A stretch of 64,000 nt of DNA from Saprospiraceae bacterium UBA6168 (GCA_002435785.1 DIUC01000017.1:1-64000); one strand, 5' to 3'. Positions 34,849 to 43,413 are shown, numbered from the stretch's first letter. Program-made: numbers and translations. The notes: generated from the sequence alone by a model not told the origin.

Positions 34849-37460
34849 TTTAATGTTATTATTAACTCGAATCCATTTTTGAATTCGGGGTTATAGGTTA
34901 TGCTTCCATTTAAATCATCTTCAATTATTCGTTTCACATGGCTTAGCCCTAATCCTGCGCCATTTGTAGTCGTAATTCCTTCCTCAAATATCAAATTCCA
35001 ATCCTTTATTTCGCTTGACAAGGTTGCTCCAATGTCTTTGATGGAAATTTTTAAACCTTCTTCAGTTTTCACAAACTCAAAAATGACTTTTTCAGCTCTT
35101 TTTTTTCTAGAGTTGCTCAAAATATTGTCAAGAACTACACTAAGTTCAATTGGTTGAAATTTTTTCACAAAACTTAAATCATCATTAATAAATTCAATTT
35201 CGATTTTATAAAGAACCTGATAAATATTTTTTATATAATTTGCAATATACGAAACAATATCCTCTTCCGTTTCTAATGTTGCCTGTAAAAATTTTGATTT
35301 AGTTGTAAACCTTGTCAGGGCGGCAATTTTTTCATTTGCAAGGCTTACGCCTTGAATGAATTCCAAAAGTTCTGGCTTGCCAATTATTTTCCCCTTATCT
35401 AATTTCCTCTTTAATAATAATATTTTTTTTGCGATGTCGTCAGAGAACACACCTATGATATGGTTTGAATCTCTAAGATCTTTGTATTCAATTGTTTCAG
35501 ATGCCTTGAAGCGAGTTATTTGTTCTTTCCTTTTTGCAAGCTCAGATTCAGTTATTTCTCGCTTGGCTGCTTCTTCAGCTGCTTTCTCTTCAGCTTCAAT
35601 TCTTTTTTTGTCAGCATCCTTTCGTTTTTCAACTTCAATTTGATATAGTTTTTCACCTTCAATTATCTCCTCCAGTTGTTCAATATCCCCAGCTTTCTGG
35701 GCAATAAGCTTTAATTTAGAAAATAGAGGTAATGATTTTTCTTCTATTTGTTCATTTATGTATTCAACTAAGCTACTAGAATAGTCAATTAATTCTATAT
35801 CTTTATTACCAGAAATTTTTTCAACAAATTCGATTATATCTTTTTTAGCTGAAAAATCTAATATTTCTTGCCCATCACCAGATCTATTTTTAATTGTCCA
35901 AAGAATCGGGACTACATAACTTTCTAATTTTTTCAAAGTGCTGAGAAAAAATACTTCTATTTCATCTGTGCCCGTAGTGCTAATTAAGCCACCATCTCTA
36001 CTTGATGTTTCCATAAAAAGTTCCGAGCTATCTCCTATCTCGATACTCCCAATCAACTCTCTTGAACCTAAATACCTATTATAGCCCTGAGATTTTCTTA
36101 TGTTTATCCTAAAGGGATCGTTCTCGGGCTCTCCAAATGGAAAGACTCTAAATCCATTATTAAAAAGAAAAATAGAGCCAAAGTTAATGGAATCAATCCC
36201 CATTAATATGGCAAAGTTTAATTTAGCAGATCTGTTTAGATAGTACAAAGTTATTGAAGTTTCTTTTGGGATATAATTAAATGGGTTTTTTTCCGAAATT
36301 TTATATATAAGATTACCCCTGTCACTTAATTCAGTTATTATTAATTCAGCATCATCGCTAATCACAACTTTAATCTTAGTTGTTTTAATATTTAATGTTT
36401 CAAAAATAAAGTTTTTGATCGGCCCATTAACGACATTTCTATAGCTATAATTTTCTTTCATTTTTATTTCATCATCATTGGATAGTTGGCTTAGACAAGT
36501 GATTTCGATCCGAAAATCATTTTTTATTGAGAATGGATTTATCAGTTTTTCTAATGAATGCTTTAATCTTAAAATTTTGTTTCTATCCCAAACATTCCTA
36601 AGCCCCTTGATAGTGAGGATAAGGCCATGCTTGAAGTTTTCAAATTCGGTGTTTTCTGAATAGCTATGTTCGAACTTGATGTCAACAAACTCCTCTTCAG
36701 CATCTTCTTCGTATTCATTCCAATCAAATTTTAGGCTCCAATAAATATTGTCATTTATTTTTCTAGTTTCAATATCCAATCTACTACCTAATCTATCAGT
36801 CGAAAACCTTCCAATTCCCTTTGCTCCGGCATATTTCCGATTTGGATTTATTCTATCACGATAAGATTTATTTCTATCTTGCATAAACTCCTTGTCCTCC
36901 ACACCTTCATTTTTTGCAGAATATGCTATGAATAACCACTTGTTAATTATGTCCGACCTATTCATTCCTTTTCCATCATCCCAAATAATAATTTTATCAC
37001 CTTCGATTATAATTTTCACTAATTTTGCATGAGCGTCAAATGAATTTTTAACTAATTCGAAAATTGCAACAAAATCATCTGTTATTAAGTCCTTGCCAAG
37101 AACGTTTTTGATTTTAGAGCTAAATCTGAATTTGAACTCATCAAATTCCTTCCTTTCTTTCTTGACTTTTATTTCTCCTTTCTTTTTTTCACTCCAAATA
37201 TGTGGTATTCTTGAATTATAATTTGTTCTCCCTGTTTTTTTAGTATCAACTGCCCTAAATCCAAGCAACTGATTTTCAACAGAACGTATCGTTCTCCCAA
37301 GCTCTTTTGCTAAAACATGAATTTTAGGATTATTTTCATGTATTCCAGCACCATTCATCTCAATATACAAATCAGCAATCCTCTCAAGTTCGAAGTCTTG
37401 GAAAGGTATTCCTGATTTTTCGTTTTTTTCTCCGCCTTTTATTCTTTTGTACTTTGCCAT
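34845..37460 (-). CDS. Large ATPase with N-terminal HTH-like domain and two GHKL ATPase domains
   Basis: 871 residues. Residues ~20-72 resemble the small helical domain at the N-terminus of HNH restriction proteins (HVLAKELGRTIRSVENQLLGF). GHKL domain 1 (~105-330) has the N-box ELVKNSFDA (E135, N139, D142), WDDGKGM (D161-M166) and GAKGIGRFSTDRLG, as in MutL/Hsp90/MORC proteins. A transducer-like part follows (FLFNNGFRVFPFGE, SRELIGSIEI), then a coiled coil (~600-650). A DHp-like helix with candidate His667 (DSNHIIG) leads into a second, histidine-kinase-type GHKL domain (~770-871: VVLDNILSNS, degenerate D-box KDIGA, GAGLGLSHV). It overlaps the methyltransferase by 22 bp. The role is unknown; DNA-state sensing that signals to the receiver protein is my inference. 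Confidence 0.8.
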   Translation of the reverse strand: MAKYKRIKGGEKNEKSGIPFQDFELERIADLYIEMNGAGIHENNPKIHVLAKELGRTIRSVENQLLGFRAVDTKKTGRTNYNSRIPHIWSEKKKGEIKVKKERKEFDEFKFRFSSKIKNVLGKDLITDDFVAIFELVKNSFDAHAKLVKIIIEGDKIIIWDDGKGMNRSDIINKWLFIAYSAKNEGVEDKEFMQDRNKSYRDRINPNRKYAGAKGIGRFSTDRLGSRLDIETRKINDNIYWSLKFDWNEYEEDAEEEFVDIKFEHSYSENTEFENFKHGLILTIKGLRNVWDRNKILRLKHSLEKLINPFSIKNDFRIEITCLSQLSNDDEIKMKENYSYRNVVNGPIKNFIFETLNIKTTKIKVVISDDAELIITELSDRGNLIYKISEKNPFNYIPKETSITLYYLNRSAKLNFAILMGIDSINFGSIFLFNNGFRVFPFGEPENDPFRINIRKSQGYNRYLGSRELIGSIEIGDSSELFMETSSRDGGLISTTGTDEIEVFFLSTLKKLESYVVPILWTIKNRSGDGQEILDFSAKKDIIEFVEKISGNKDIELIDYSSSLVEYINEQIEEKSLPLFSKLKLIAQKAGDIEQLEEIIEGEKLYQIEVEKRKDADKKRIEAEEKAAEEAAKREITESELAKRKEQITRFKASETIEYKDLRDSNHIIGVFSDDIAKKILLLKRKLDKGKIIGKPELLEFIQGVSLANEKIAALTRFTTKSKFLQATLETEEDIVSYIANYIKNIYQVLYKIEIEFINDDLSFVKKFQPIELSVVLDNILSNSRKKRAEKVIFEFVKTEEGLKISIKDIGATLSSEIKDWNLIFEEGITTTNGAGLGLSHVKRIIEDDLNGSITYNPEFKNGFELIITLK

Positions 37461-39079
37461 TTGGACACCTCTTTTAAGAGTTTTTCAATATTATCACCTA
37501 ACGCTTTCGCTAAAATGGGAGGGACTGCATTTCCAACTTGTGTATATTGTGGCACTTCAAATCTTCTCATATCCCCTCCAGTAGTGACTTTGGACCTAAA
37601 AACAAACCAGTCAGGAAATGATTGGAATCTTGCCATTTCTCGAACAGTCAAAGTTCTTAGTTGGTCAAGAGCATAATGGCAAATATCATCTGGAATTGTC
37701 AATTGAGCTGGTGCAGGTTCATCTTCTCTTAAAGCCCGTTGCGAATGCTTTTTAGTCGGAATAGATAAAACTAATTCTTCAACTTCCTCAATATCTTTTG
37801 GTTTCATCATCACTTCTCTATCATATTTTTTAAACAAAAGATTGTATTTTGAAAATTCTCCAAAGACTTTGCCCATTAATTCTTCATCCAAATTTTTCCC
37901 TAAGAATAAATCCATTGCACTTTTCTTTAGCCCGTTCTGAAATTGACTAATAACTTGATAAAATCTAAATCTTGATTTAATAATAAAGTTATGCTCTCTT
38001 GCTTCATGATTTTCAAGTTCTTTATCACTTTCCAATCTCCTTGTATCAAACATATCTTCCAACCAGTTTTTGTATTTACTTTTTATGCCTTTTAATCTGT
38101 AGGTTATATCGGTTCGTTTCAAATCGCCTATAGCTTCGCTCGCTGTAATAAATGTTTTTTCGCTATGTGTTATTTTTGGTAATAACTCCCCATCAAAAAG
38201 TGCGGGGTCAGATTCAACATCATAATAACAAAAGTCATCAATTTTTATCAAATCTAAATTAGCAGTATTTTGCTTTACCTTATCAAAAAAATCCTTTGAA
38301 CGCTTCAGTATTTCATTGCTCTTTTTGATTTTAAATAGATTCTTAAAAATATCTTCTCTAAAAGCAAATAAAATAAATCTCGGCCTATTTTGAGGAACTC
38401 CAAAATACTTTGAGTTTATCATCATGCAAACAGGAACATACCCTTCTAAAACGAATGCCTTGCAAACTTCTAACCACGCATAGTATTTTTGATTATTCTC
38501 AGTAAAAGCAGACGTAATGCCTTTTACATTCTCTAGTAAAACTACTTTTGGTTTAACTAATCCAGCAAATTTTGCAAAAGAGAGTGGAAGTAAATTCTTG
38601 GCATTATCCTTTTCTCTTCTGCCAGCTAAACTAAAACTTTGACATGGTGGGCCACCAGATACAAGGTCAATGTCACTTTTTGTTAGTTGGCGTAAAATGC
38701 TCTTATTCTCTTTAAGGAAAACTAGTAAATCATCTATGTTTCCGATTAACAATTTACCTTTTAAATCTGTGGACTTGTCTAAATCCGTAAAAGTTTTATT
38801 TTTTGAATCAAATGGATTTTCTTTTAATCGTGACTTGAGATTGTCCTTTTTGAATTGACTTTTTACCCAAAGCGTGTTTTCTGCTTCCAATTCTTTCTCA
38901 GCCTTCTCCGCTAAATTTTCTTTCAAGATGTTGAAAGCAAAAGTTTCTCCAGCCATTGGTGAAATTTCATTGGCAAATACCAACTCAAAGCCAGATGCCT
39001 CCAGACCCAAACTCATACCTCCGCAGCCAGAAAACAATTCGATGTGTGTCAATTTTTTGCTCTTCAACTTTGTGTTCAT
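37439..39079 (-). CDS. C5-cytosine DNA methyltransferase
   Basis: 546 residues from ATG 39079. Motifs in order: I (ELFSGCGGMSLGLEASGF), IV with the catalytic Cys (GGPPCQSFSLAGRREKD), VI (LLENVKGI), VIII (QNRPRFILF), a long variable target-recognition region (~300-440), then IX (VREMARFQSFPDWF) and X (YTQVGNAVPPILAKAL). It transfers a methyl group from SAM to C5 of cytosine in a sequence that cannot be read from the protein. At 546 residues it is longer than minimal M.HhaI-type enzymes; the extra lies between motifs I and IV and in the recognition region. No restriction endonuclease gene is adjacent; the partner genes are the dual-GHKL ATPase and the receiver-HEPN protein. AT-rich. Confidence 0.95.
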   Translation of the reverse strand: MNTKLKSKKLTHIELFSGCGGMSLGLEASGFELVFANEISPMAGETFAFNILKENLAEKAEKELEAENTLWVKSQFKKDNLKSRLKENPFDSKNKTFTDLDKSTDLKGKLLIGNIDDLLVFLKENKSILRQLTKSDIDLVSGGPPCQSFSLAGRREKDNAKNLLPLSFAKFAGLVKPKVVLLENVKGITSAFTENNQKYYAWLEVCKAFVLEGYVPVCMMINSKYFGVPQNRPRFILFAFREDIFKNLFKIKKSNEILKRSKDFFDKVKQNTANLDLIKIDDFCYYDVESDPALFDGELLPKITHSEKTFITASEAIGDLKRTDITYRLKGIKSKYKNWLEDMFDTRRLESDKELENHEAREHNFIIKSRFRFYQVISQFQNGLKKSAMDLFLGKNLDEELMGKVFGEFSKYNLLFKKYDREVMMKPKDIEEVEELVLSIPTKKHSQRALREDEPAPAQLTIPDDICHYALDQLRTLTVREMARFQSFPDWFVFRSKVTTGGDMRRFEVPQYTQVGNAVPPILAKALGDNIEKLLKEVSKWQSTKE

Positions 39080-39130
39080 TAATTGAATGAAAATTTTCAA
39101 TGAAAGATTTACAACCACTTTTCAAAGGCA

Positions 39131-39138
39131 CAAAGCTA
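39131..39138 (-). promoter_or_regulatory. Putative -7 box for the methyltransferase operon
   Basis: On the minus strand the sequence reads TAGCTTTG, fitting TAnnTTTG, about 52 bp upstream of the methyltransferase ATG. No -33 TTG is visible at the right spacing. Confidence 0.35.
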
Positions 39139-39201
39139 AATATTTTCTTGGTTGAGTTTGTCTTGTGGTGTTGAAGTGTTGTAAAGTTTAAAATTGAAAC
39201 G

Positions 39202-39356
39202 AGCAGGTTCCAGTTTTCTTGGAAAAGCCGCACTAAGTCTTCCTCGAAGGGCAGCAGCGGCTCGGTTGGTGTGTGCAGCTCGAACCAATCGGCCAATGCC
39301 AGCAGCAGGATGGGTTTGTGCGGCGCCAAGCCCTTGCCGGGTACATTGGCTCGGTT
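39202..39356. repeat. 155-bp direct repeat, left copy
   Basis: It matches 41938-42092 in the same orientation and at the same length, with three mismatches by eye. It encodes the conserved N-terminal part of an HNH-type restriction protein in both copies. Confidence 0.92.
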
Positions 39357-39395
39357 GAGTTGACTGAGTTTTTGCAGAAAATCTGAAAGCTTCAT
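39202..39395 (-). pseudogene. N-terminal fragment of an HNH-type restriction endonuclease
   Basis: Starting at ATG 39395 (MKLSDFLQKLSQLNRANVPG) the first ~64 residues contain GKGLAPHKPILLLALADW, the N-terminal domain seen in HNH restriction endonucleases. Homology to the copy at 41793-42131 stops near residue 64; the frame then runs into unrelated AT-rich sequence and overlaps the methyltransferase start in another frame, ending at 38985. No HNH nuclease domain remains. I read it as a truncated gene, cut where the AT-rich operon was joined. Confidence 0.7.
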
Positions 39396-39440
39396 TGCCT
39401 GGGCACACTTGGGTTTAGGGCGGGAGGGGGCGGGGTTAAA

Positions 39441-39472
39441 GACTTCCGAAGTTTCAAAAACTTCGGAAGTCT
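39441..39472. repeat. 13-bp hairpin
   Basis: GACTTCCGAAGTT (39441-39453) is followed by loop TCAAA and the perfect complement 39460-39472. It lies downstream of the minus-strand gene ending at 39651; no T-run. The rest of 39396-39650 shows no gene. Confidence 0.65.
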
Positions 39473-39650
39473 GACAGCCTGCGTCGTCCTCACGCCGTCG
39501 GTTTCTTATGTTGTTTTCCCAAAAAGTACGTTCGGTATCCTAAAAAGTGGGTATGCATCATCAATAAGCCCACAAGGAACGGCGAGAATTTGGTATTGCA
39601 AAATTTTCGCAAGGGAAAAATGCGGTTTTTCGGCGGGAAATACCATGTTT

Positions 39651-41630
39651 TCATGCTTTGGCTTTGGAGGACCGTACCATGCCTTCGTCGGATATTTGGA
39701 GCAGGCCATTTTGGAGCATTGTTTCGAGTTTAGCGTCCACCTGGATTTCAGCTAATTCATAGGTTTGGGTAAAGTGGGACATGAGCTGCTCGATGGGTAC
39801 TTCGCCATTTTTCGCAAGGTATCGTAGGATATAATTATGAATATGGGGTGGTGGTGCCTTGTATTGTTTCCATTCGGGATCGTAGTTTTTGGTGAAGAGG
39901 CCCCAAAAACCGTTGGAGAAGGACTGGATTTTCCCGTTTTTTGCCAGCTTAAAGTTTCCGATGACATTTTGTTCATTGGTCGTAGGCCGGTACCGTTGCA
40001 CATAGGCCGTTATCTCTGAAATATGCTTGGGGCTGTCCCACTGTGCCAGGTATTCCTCCACGATGTTACGGATGGTGCCGCCTTTCATGTCTTTTTGCTG
40101 TGCTTCCCATTTGCGCAGCCCATAGGTGGAGGTCCGGCCAAAGAAGATGAAGCTGTCTTTGTCATCCAGTATATATTGGCCGATAATCTTCCCTTTGATT
40201 GGATAGTCGGGATGGTCTTTCAAGCGGTCATAGATTTCATTCGCATGCATGGGGCGGTTTTCGCTGTCCAGTAATTGGAAGACCATTGCTTGTAGGATAG
40301 GGCCTTTTAAATGGTTCTCAAAGCTGAGGTTGCCGTCGGCATCGAAAGGGACCGCTCCTTTGTATTGGGCCAAGAGCAGTTCCCGGCATAATTGCTTTAA
40401 GCGTGGAAGGAGGAGGTGGTCCTTTTCATTTTTCAGGTAGGTGCGCAGGTATTCCTCAAAATTCATGAAATAGATTTTCCGCACTTTCCTGCGTAGCAGC
40501 CTGCCTGTGTCTCTTAGAAATGCTGGAAAGTTGAATGCTTCATAGAGGTCGCTTTTTACAAGGAAATCGTACTCCTCGCCGTTGATTTCAAGCGGAAATA
40601 CTTGGTAGCTTCCTTTGGCCTGTGCCCATAGGAACAGGGTATAGAAGCGCTGGCTGAACTGGACGTTTTCTGCTTGGCTGACGGCTTGGGCGCTTTCGGG
40701 GGTCACGAAGAAGAGGTCGTTGCCCAGTTCCCAGCCATAGTCGGCTAAATGGTCGAACGAGCCGGGGAGTTTGGCCAGCATTACCAGCTTTTCGACAAAA
40801 TTTTCTGGCACCTTCGATGCGATTTGGCGAACTCGTTCCCTGGACAAGCCGAAATCATGTGAGATATCTTCCAATTGCTTTACGGGAACGCCTTCATAGT
40901 ATCCGAACCGATTTTGGAAGATAAAGGTGCCTATTTTTGAGAAAAATTTAATCCTGTTTATAAGTGCATCAATGAGCATGAACAATTTGAGTGGACCCTC
41001 ATAATAAGATTTCTCAATGGCTGAAGGCGCTAACTTGCCCAGTGAAAAAGTATATTTCAGCCAAGACTCAAATTGTAATTGTTTGATTTTGAAATCCCCG
41101 TGGGTGGCGATGTCGTCGTAAAGTTGGATGAGTTTTGCCGCAAACTGGGCAATCTCCAGCCCAACCTTATCGCTAGTATTGGCTATCCAAAAATTAGGTG
41201 AGTTTTGGACTATTTTGAAATAACGATAAACGGCATCTATGTTTACTTGGTTGTCAAGGTGGGAATTGAGGTAATTTCTTGCTTGGCGGCTGAGCGATTG
41301 AAAATGATGCAAGGTGATGTGGTCAAGGTGCTGCCGTTGGGTGGAGGAGAGCCTTAATGGAGCATCCTGGGGTGTGACGGCTACTTCGGGCGCTTTTGTG
41401 CCAAGGCTATCAGGTTCGTTGTTTTTGGCCTCCATGTACTGTTCACAGCGATCGGTCAATTCCTGGTTCGACTTCAAGCCAATGCCACGAAGCTGCCTGA
41501 AATCAAAATGTGTTAGGTAATAATCTAGCAGGCTATCTAAATCAAGGAGGTTATTTGCTTGACAAACATTGAATGATCGAACGGATAAAGTTCTCGCTTC
41601 AAGTAGTTTGTATATGGATTCATTTGCCAC
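39651..41630 (-). CDS. Multi-domain DNA-binding protein: alpha-CTD-like, sigma-region-4-like and HARE-HTH-like
   Basis: 659 residues from a GTG at 41630 (ANESIYKLLEARTLSVRSFN). Residues ~5-65 resemble the RNA polymerase alpha C-terminal domain (L.VRS.N.....I..L..LL.Y, then LRGIGLKSNQEL, a helix-hairpin-helix). About residues 245-280 carry DISHDFGLSRERVRQIASKV, the sigma-70 region 4 DNA-recognition helix signature. About 465-510 (HANEIYDRLKDHP ... FIFFGRTSTYGLRKWE) fits the HARE-HTH winged helix also seen in RNA polymerase delta and in restriction proteins. No nuclease or ATPase motif is visible. It lies between two direct repeats made of a restriction gene fragment. Possibly a regulator or DNA-modification reader (inference). 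Confidence 0.7.
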   Translation of the reverse strand: MANESIYKLLEARTLSVRSFNVCQANNLLDLDSLLDYYLTHFDFRQLRGIGLKSNQELTDRCEQYMEAKNNEPDSLGTKAPEVAVTPQDAPLRLSSTQRQHLDHITLHHFQSLSRQARNYLNSHLDNQVNIDAVYRYFKIVQNSPNFWIANTSDKVGLEIAQFAAKLIQLYDDIATHGDFKIKQLQFESWLKYTFSLGKLAPSAIEKSYYEGPLKLFMLIDALINRIKFFSKIGTFIFQNRFGYYEGVPVKQLEDISHDFGLSRERVRQIASKVPENFVEKLVMLAKLPGSFDHLADYGWELGNDLFFVTPESAQAVSQAENVQFSQRFYTLFLWAQAKGSYQVFPLEINGEEYDFLVKSDLYEAFNFPAFLRDTGRLLRRKVRKIYFMNFEEYLRTYLKNEKDHLLLPRLKQLCRELLLAQYKGAVPFDADGNLSFENHLKGPILQAMVFQLLDSENRPMHANEIYDRLKDHPDYPIKGKIIGQYILDDKDSFIFFGRTSTYGLRKWEAQQKDMKGGTIRNIVEEYLAQWDSPKHISEITAYVQRYRPTTNEQNVIGNFKLAKNGKIQSFSNGFWGLFTKNYDPEWKQYKAPPPHIHNYILRYLAKNGEVPIEQLMSHFTQTYELAEIQVDAKLETMLQNGLLQISDEGMVRSSKAKA

Positions 41631-41792
41631 GATTAGAAGCTGTTTTTTTTTAAAAGCAATACTCAGAAATGATATTGCTTTGTTGAGATTGATTGAGTCC
41701 TGTTCTAAGAGGTTGTTAGCCTGCTTCGTAAACAGGTTCGCAATAAACGGCGATGAATTGATTTTGCAAAATTTTGGACTAAGTTATTTGGT

Positions 41793-42131
41793 TCAGTCTG
41801 TAGTTGACTTTTGCGCTTTTGGTTTTGTTCCTTCCCGCTCGTCATCGGCATGGACGGCTGCCGGGCAGATGCCCTCCGGCTGGCCAGGGGCCCGATAAGA
41901 AATCAAGTCAGACTTGCAAGGGTAGTTGGATGGTGCAAGCAGGTTCCACTCTTCTTGGAAAAGCCGCACTAAGTCTTCCTCGAAGGGCAGCAGCGGCTCG
42001 GTCGGTGTGTGCAGCTCGAACCAATCGGCCAATGCCAGCAGCAGGATGGGTTTGTGCGGCGCCAAGCCCTTGCCGGGTACATTGGCTCGGTTCAGGTTCG
42101 CTATTTTTGGTAAGAAATCTTGAATGGGCAT
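41793..42131 (-). pseudogene. Second N-terminal fragment of an HNH-type restriction endonuclease
   Basis: 112 residues from ATG 42131 (MPIQDFLPKIANLNRANVPG). Residues ~13-65 are almost identical to the fragment at 39202-39395. The remainder (from LLAPSNYPCKSDL) is low-complexity and polar, ends TKPKAQKSTTD, and has no nuclease motif. Probably a truncated remnant; a short N-terminal-domain-only protein cannot be excluded. Lies just upstream of the sigma-4/HARE gene on the same strand. Confidence 0.65.
41938..42092. repeat. 155-bp direct repeat, right copy
   Basis: Direct partner of 39202-39356. The two copies bracket the 659-residue gene, giving a 2.7-kb repeat-bounded segment. Confidence 0.92.
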
Positions 42132-42644
42132 CGCTTTGGTGCTTGCTCCCTGACTCCTAATTGCGATGTCGTTGACTTTAGCGGCTTTTTTCAGTGTCGT
42201 AGGCGAACTCCTGCTTCAAAATGGCTGCCCGATGGGACTGCACATTTGATGTCGCAGTTGGCCTACGGCCATGACAAAGTGCCGTGGTCGTTTAGTCAAT
42301 GACATTGCCCTTTAGCGGTCAGGGGACGTTGTCGGTTTCCTTGCAGTTTTCTCCAGTATGTACGTTGGGTGTTGTCCAAGTAGGGTGTTTCAACACTGCG
42401 GCTGCAAGAAACAAAAGCAGTTTGGAATTACAAATTTTTGGATTGGAAAAATTGGAAGGGGCAGGCAAAAAGTGCTTGCAGGTGCAGGGTATTTTGTGGA
42501 ATGGTGGTTCGATGGGTCAGAATTGGGCTGTTTTTGCGGTTGTTGTTGGAGGAGTTGCCCAAGCGTATCCAGATAGCTTACTAAAACAGATTTTCGACGG
42601 CAGATGCGGTAAGTTTGGGAACCCTGTGTGTCAGCGGGACTAAT
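42132..42644. other. 513-bp intergenic region
   Basis: Contains the degenerate hairpin 42194-42279. A plus-strand frame of 114 codons (42299-42643) shows no domain, no signal and an atypical composition; I do not call it a gene. The HEPN gene ends at 42645 on the other strand. Confidence 0.5.
42194..42279. repeat. Degenerate hairpin of the TGTCATGGCC family
   Basis: The right arm GCAGTTGGCCTACGGCCATG (plus ACA) matches the family seen at 10185-10253 and 17235-17327, including the ACATTTGATG spacer of the first. The left arm (TGTCGTAGGCGAACTCCTGC) is decayed. Confidence 0.55.
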
Positions 42645-43049
42645 TCAAGCAGGGTTTTCTTCAATCCAGACCTTGATTGTGCCTATGAAGAGTTTCATGT
42701 CAGCGAGTAAGGCATCAAGCTGTTCTTTCGTTGGCGTAAGTTTGACTTTGTAATCAGAATCCATGCGGACTTCAAAGGCGTCTTTTGCCATTCGGCCAAA
42801 TTGTTTCGGGAAGATGCCAGTGTGGATAAACTGCTTGTTGAACCACCCAATCATTTGTTGGTGCTTGGAAGTTTCAAATCCCATCAAAAGGCCAAGTGCA
42901 AGCATTGCGTAAAACATACCGTAATAAATGCGGTTTGTAGCGGCAGGGAATAATCCATGAGCGATGCAGTGTTCTACCTCGATAATGGTTGCCGCAGCTT
43001 GTTGAATCCGCAAGGTAACCAAGTGGTTGCGTTCATCTGGCGTCATCAT
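42645..43049 (-). CDS. HEPN-domain protein of an MNT/HEPN toxin-antitoxin pair
   Basis: 134 residues. An all-helical HEPN domain shows NRIYYGMFYAMLALGLLMGF (the helix with YY..F.A), KHQQMIGWFNKQF and AFEVRMDSDYKV, the last being the RxxxDY-type signature of the HEPN clade paired with minimal nucleotidyltransferases. By family knowledge HEPN proteins of such pairs are RNase toxins and the MNT partner neutralises them by adenylylating a Tyr of the DY/YxxxY region. The ATG overlaps the stop of the MNT gene by 4 bp, so they are co-translated. Confidence 0.88.
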   Translation of the reverse strand: MMTPDERNHLVTLRIQQAAATIIEVEHCIAHGLFPAATNRIYYGMFYAMLALGLLMGFETSKHQQMIGWFNKQFIHTGIFPKQFGRMAKDAFEVRMDSDYKVKLTPTKEQLDALLADMKLFIGTIKVWIEENPA

Positions 43050-43369
43050 GCGTATATGCCTTGGGAAAGGGCCTTGGTGAAGATAGGTTCGTAGCGTTCG
43101 ATGGAGTCCTTCAATTCTGATTCAGATACCACTAAGGTTTGGGTGAACACACCGAGTTCCATGTCCAAATCAGCCATCGTGTACCGGATGGCCTGCACGG
43201 TGCGCCAGTCGTATTCACCACGAACCACTACCACGAAATCCCAATCAGAATTGGGTGTTGGTTTGCCCCAAGCTTGGGAGCCAAAAAGAACAATGTCCTT
43301 GATTTTTTCGCCAAAACCCGACTTTAGTCTTTGTTTAGCAGCTTGAAGGATTTTATCTCGCTTCTTCAT
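43046..43369 (-). CDS. Minimal nucleotidyltransferase (MNT) antitoxin
   Basis: 107 residues. It has the Pol-beta-type active-site motif GSQAWGKPTPNSDWDFVVVV (G30-S31, then D42 and D44) and the third acidic position is probably in DLDMELGV. Single-domain length is typical of MntA-like proteins. It lies directly upstream of the HEPN gene with a 4-bp overlap. It likely transfers AMP to the HEPN toxin (family knowledge); the target residue is not proven here. Confidence 0.88.
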   Translation of the reverse strand: MKKRDKILQAAKQRLKSGFGEKIKDIVLFGSQAWGKPTPNSDWDFVVVVRGEYDWRTVQAIRYTMADLDMELGVFTQTLVVSESELKDSIERYEPIFTKALSQGIYA

Positions 43370-43413
43370 GGAAATTCATTTTACGTTTTAGGCAAAGGTA
43401 CTCAATCGGCGAT

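Noticed and set aside
37439..39079. Classical type II restriction-modification pair
   Set aside because: No endonuclease gene adjoins the methyltransferase; only truncated HNH N-terminal fragments exist nearby.
42299..42643. 114-codon plus-strand frame before the HEPN gene
   Set aside because: No domain, no signal peptide, unusual Gly/Val/Gln composition and a stop exactly facing the HEPN gene; probably chance.
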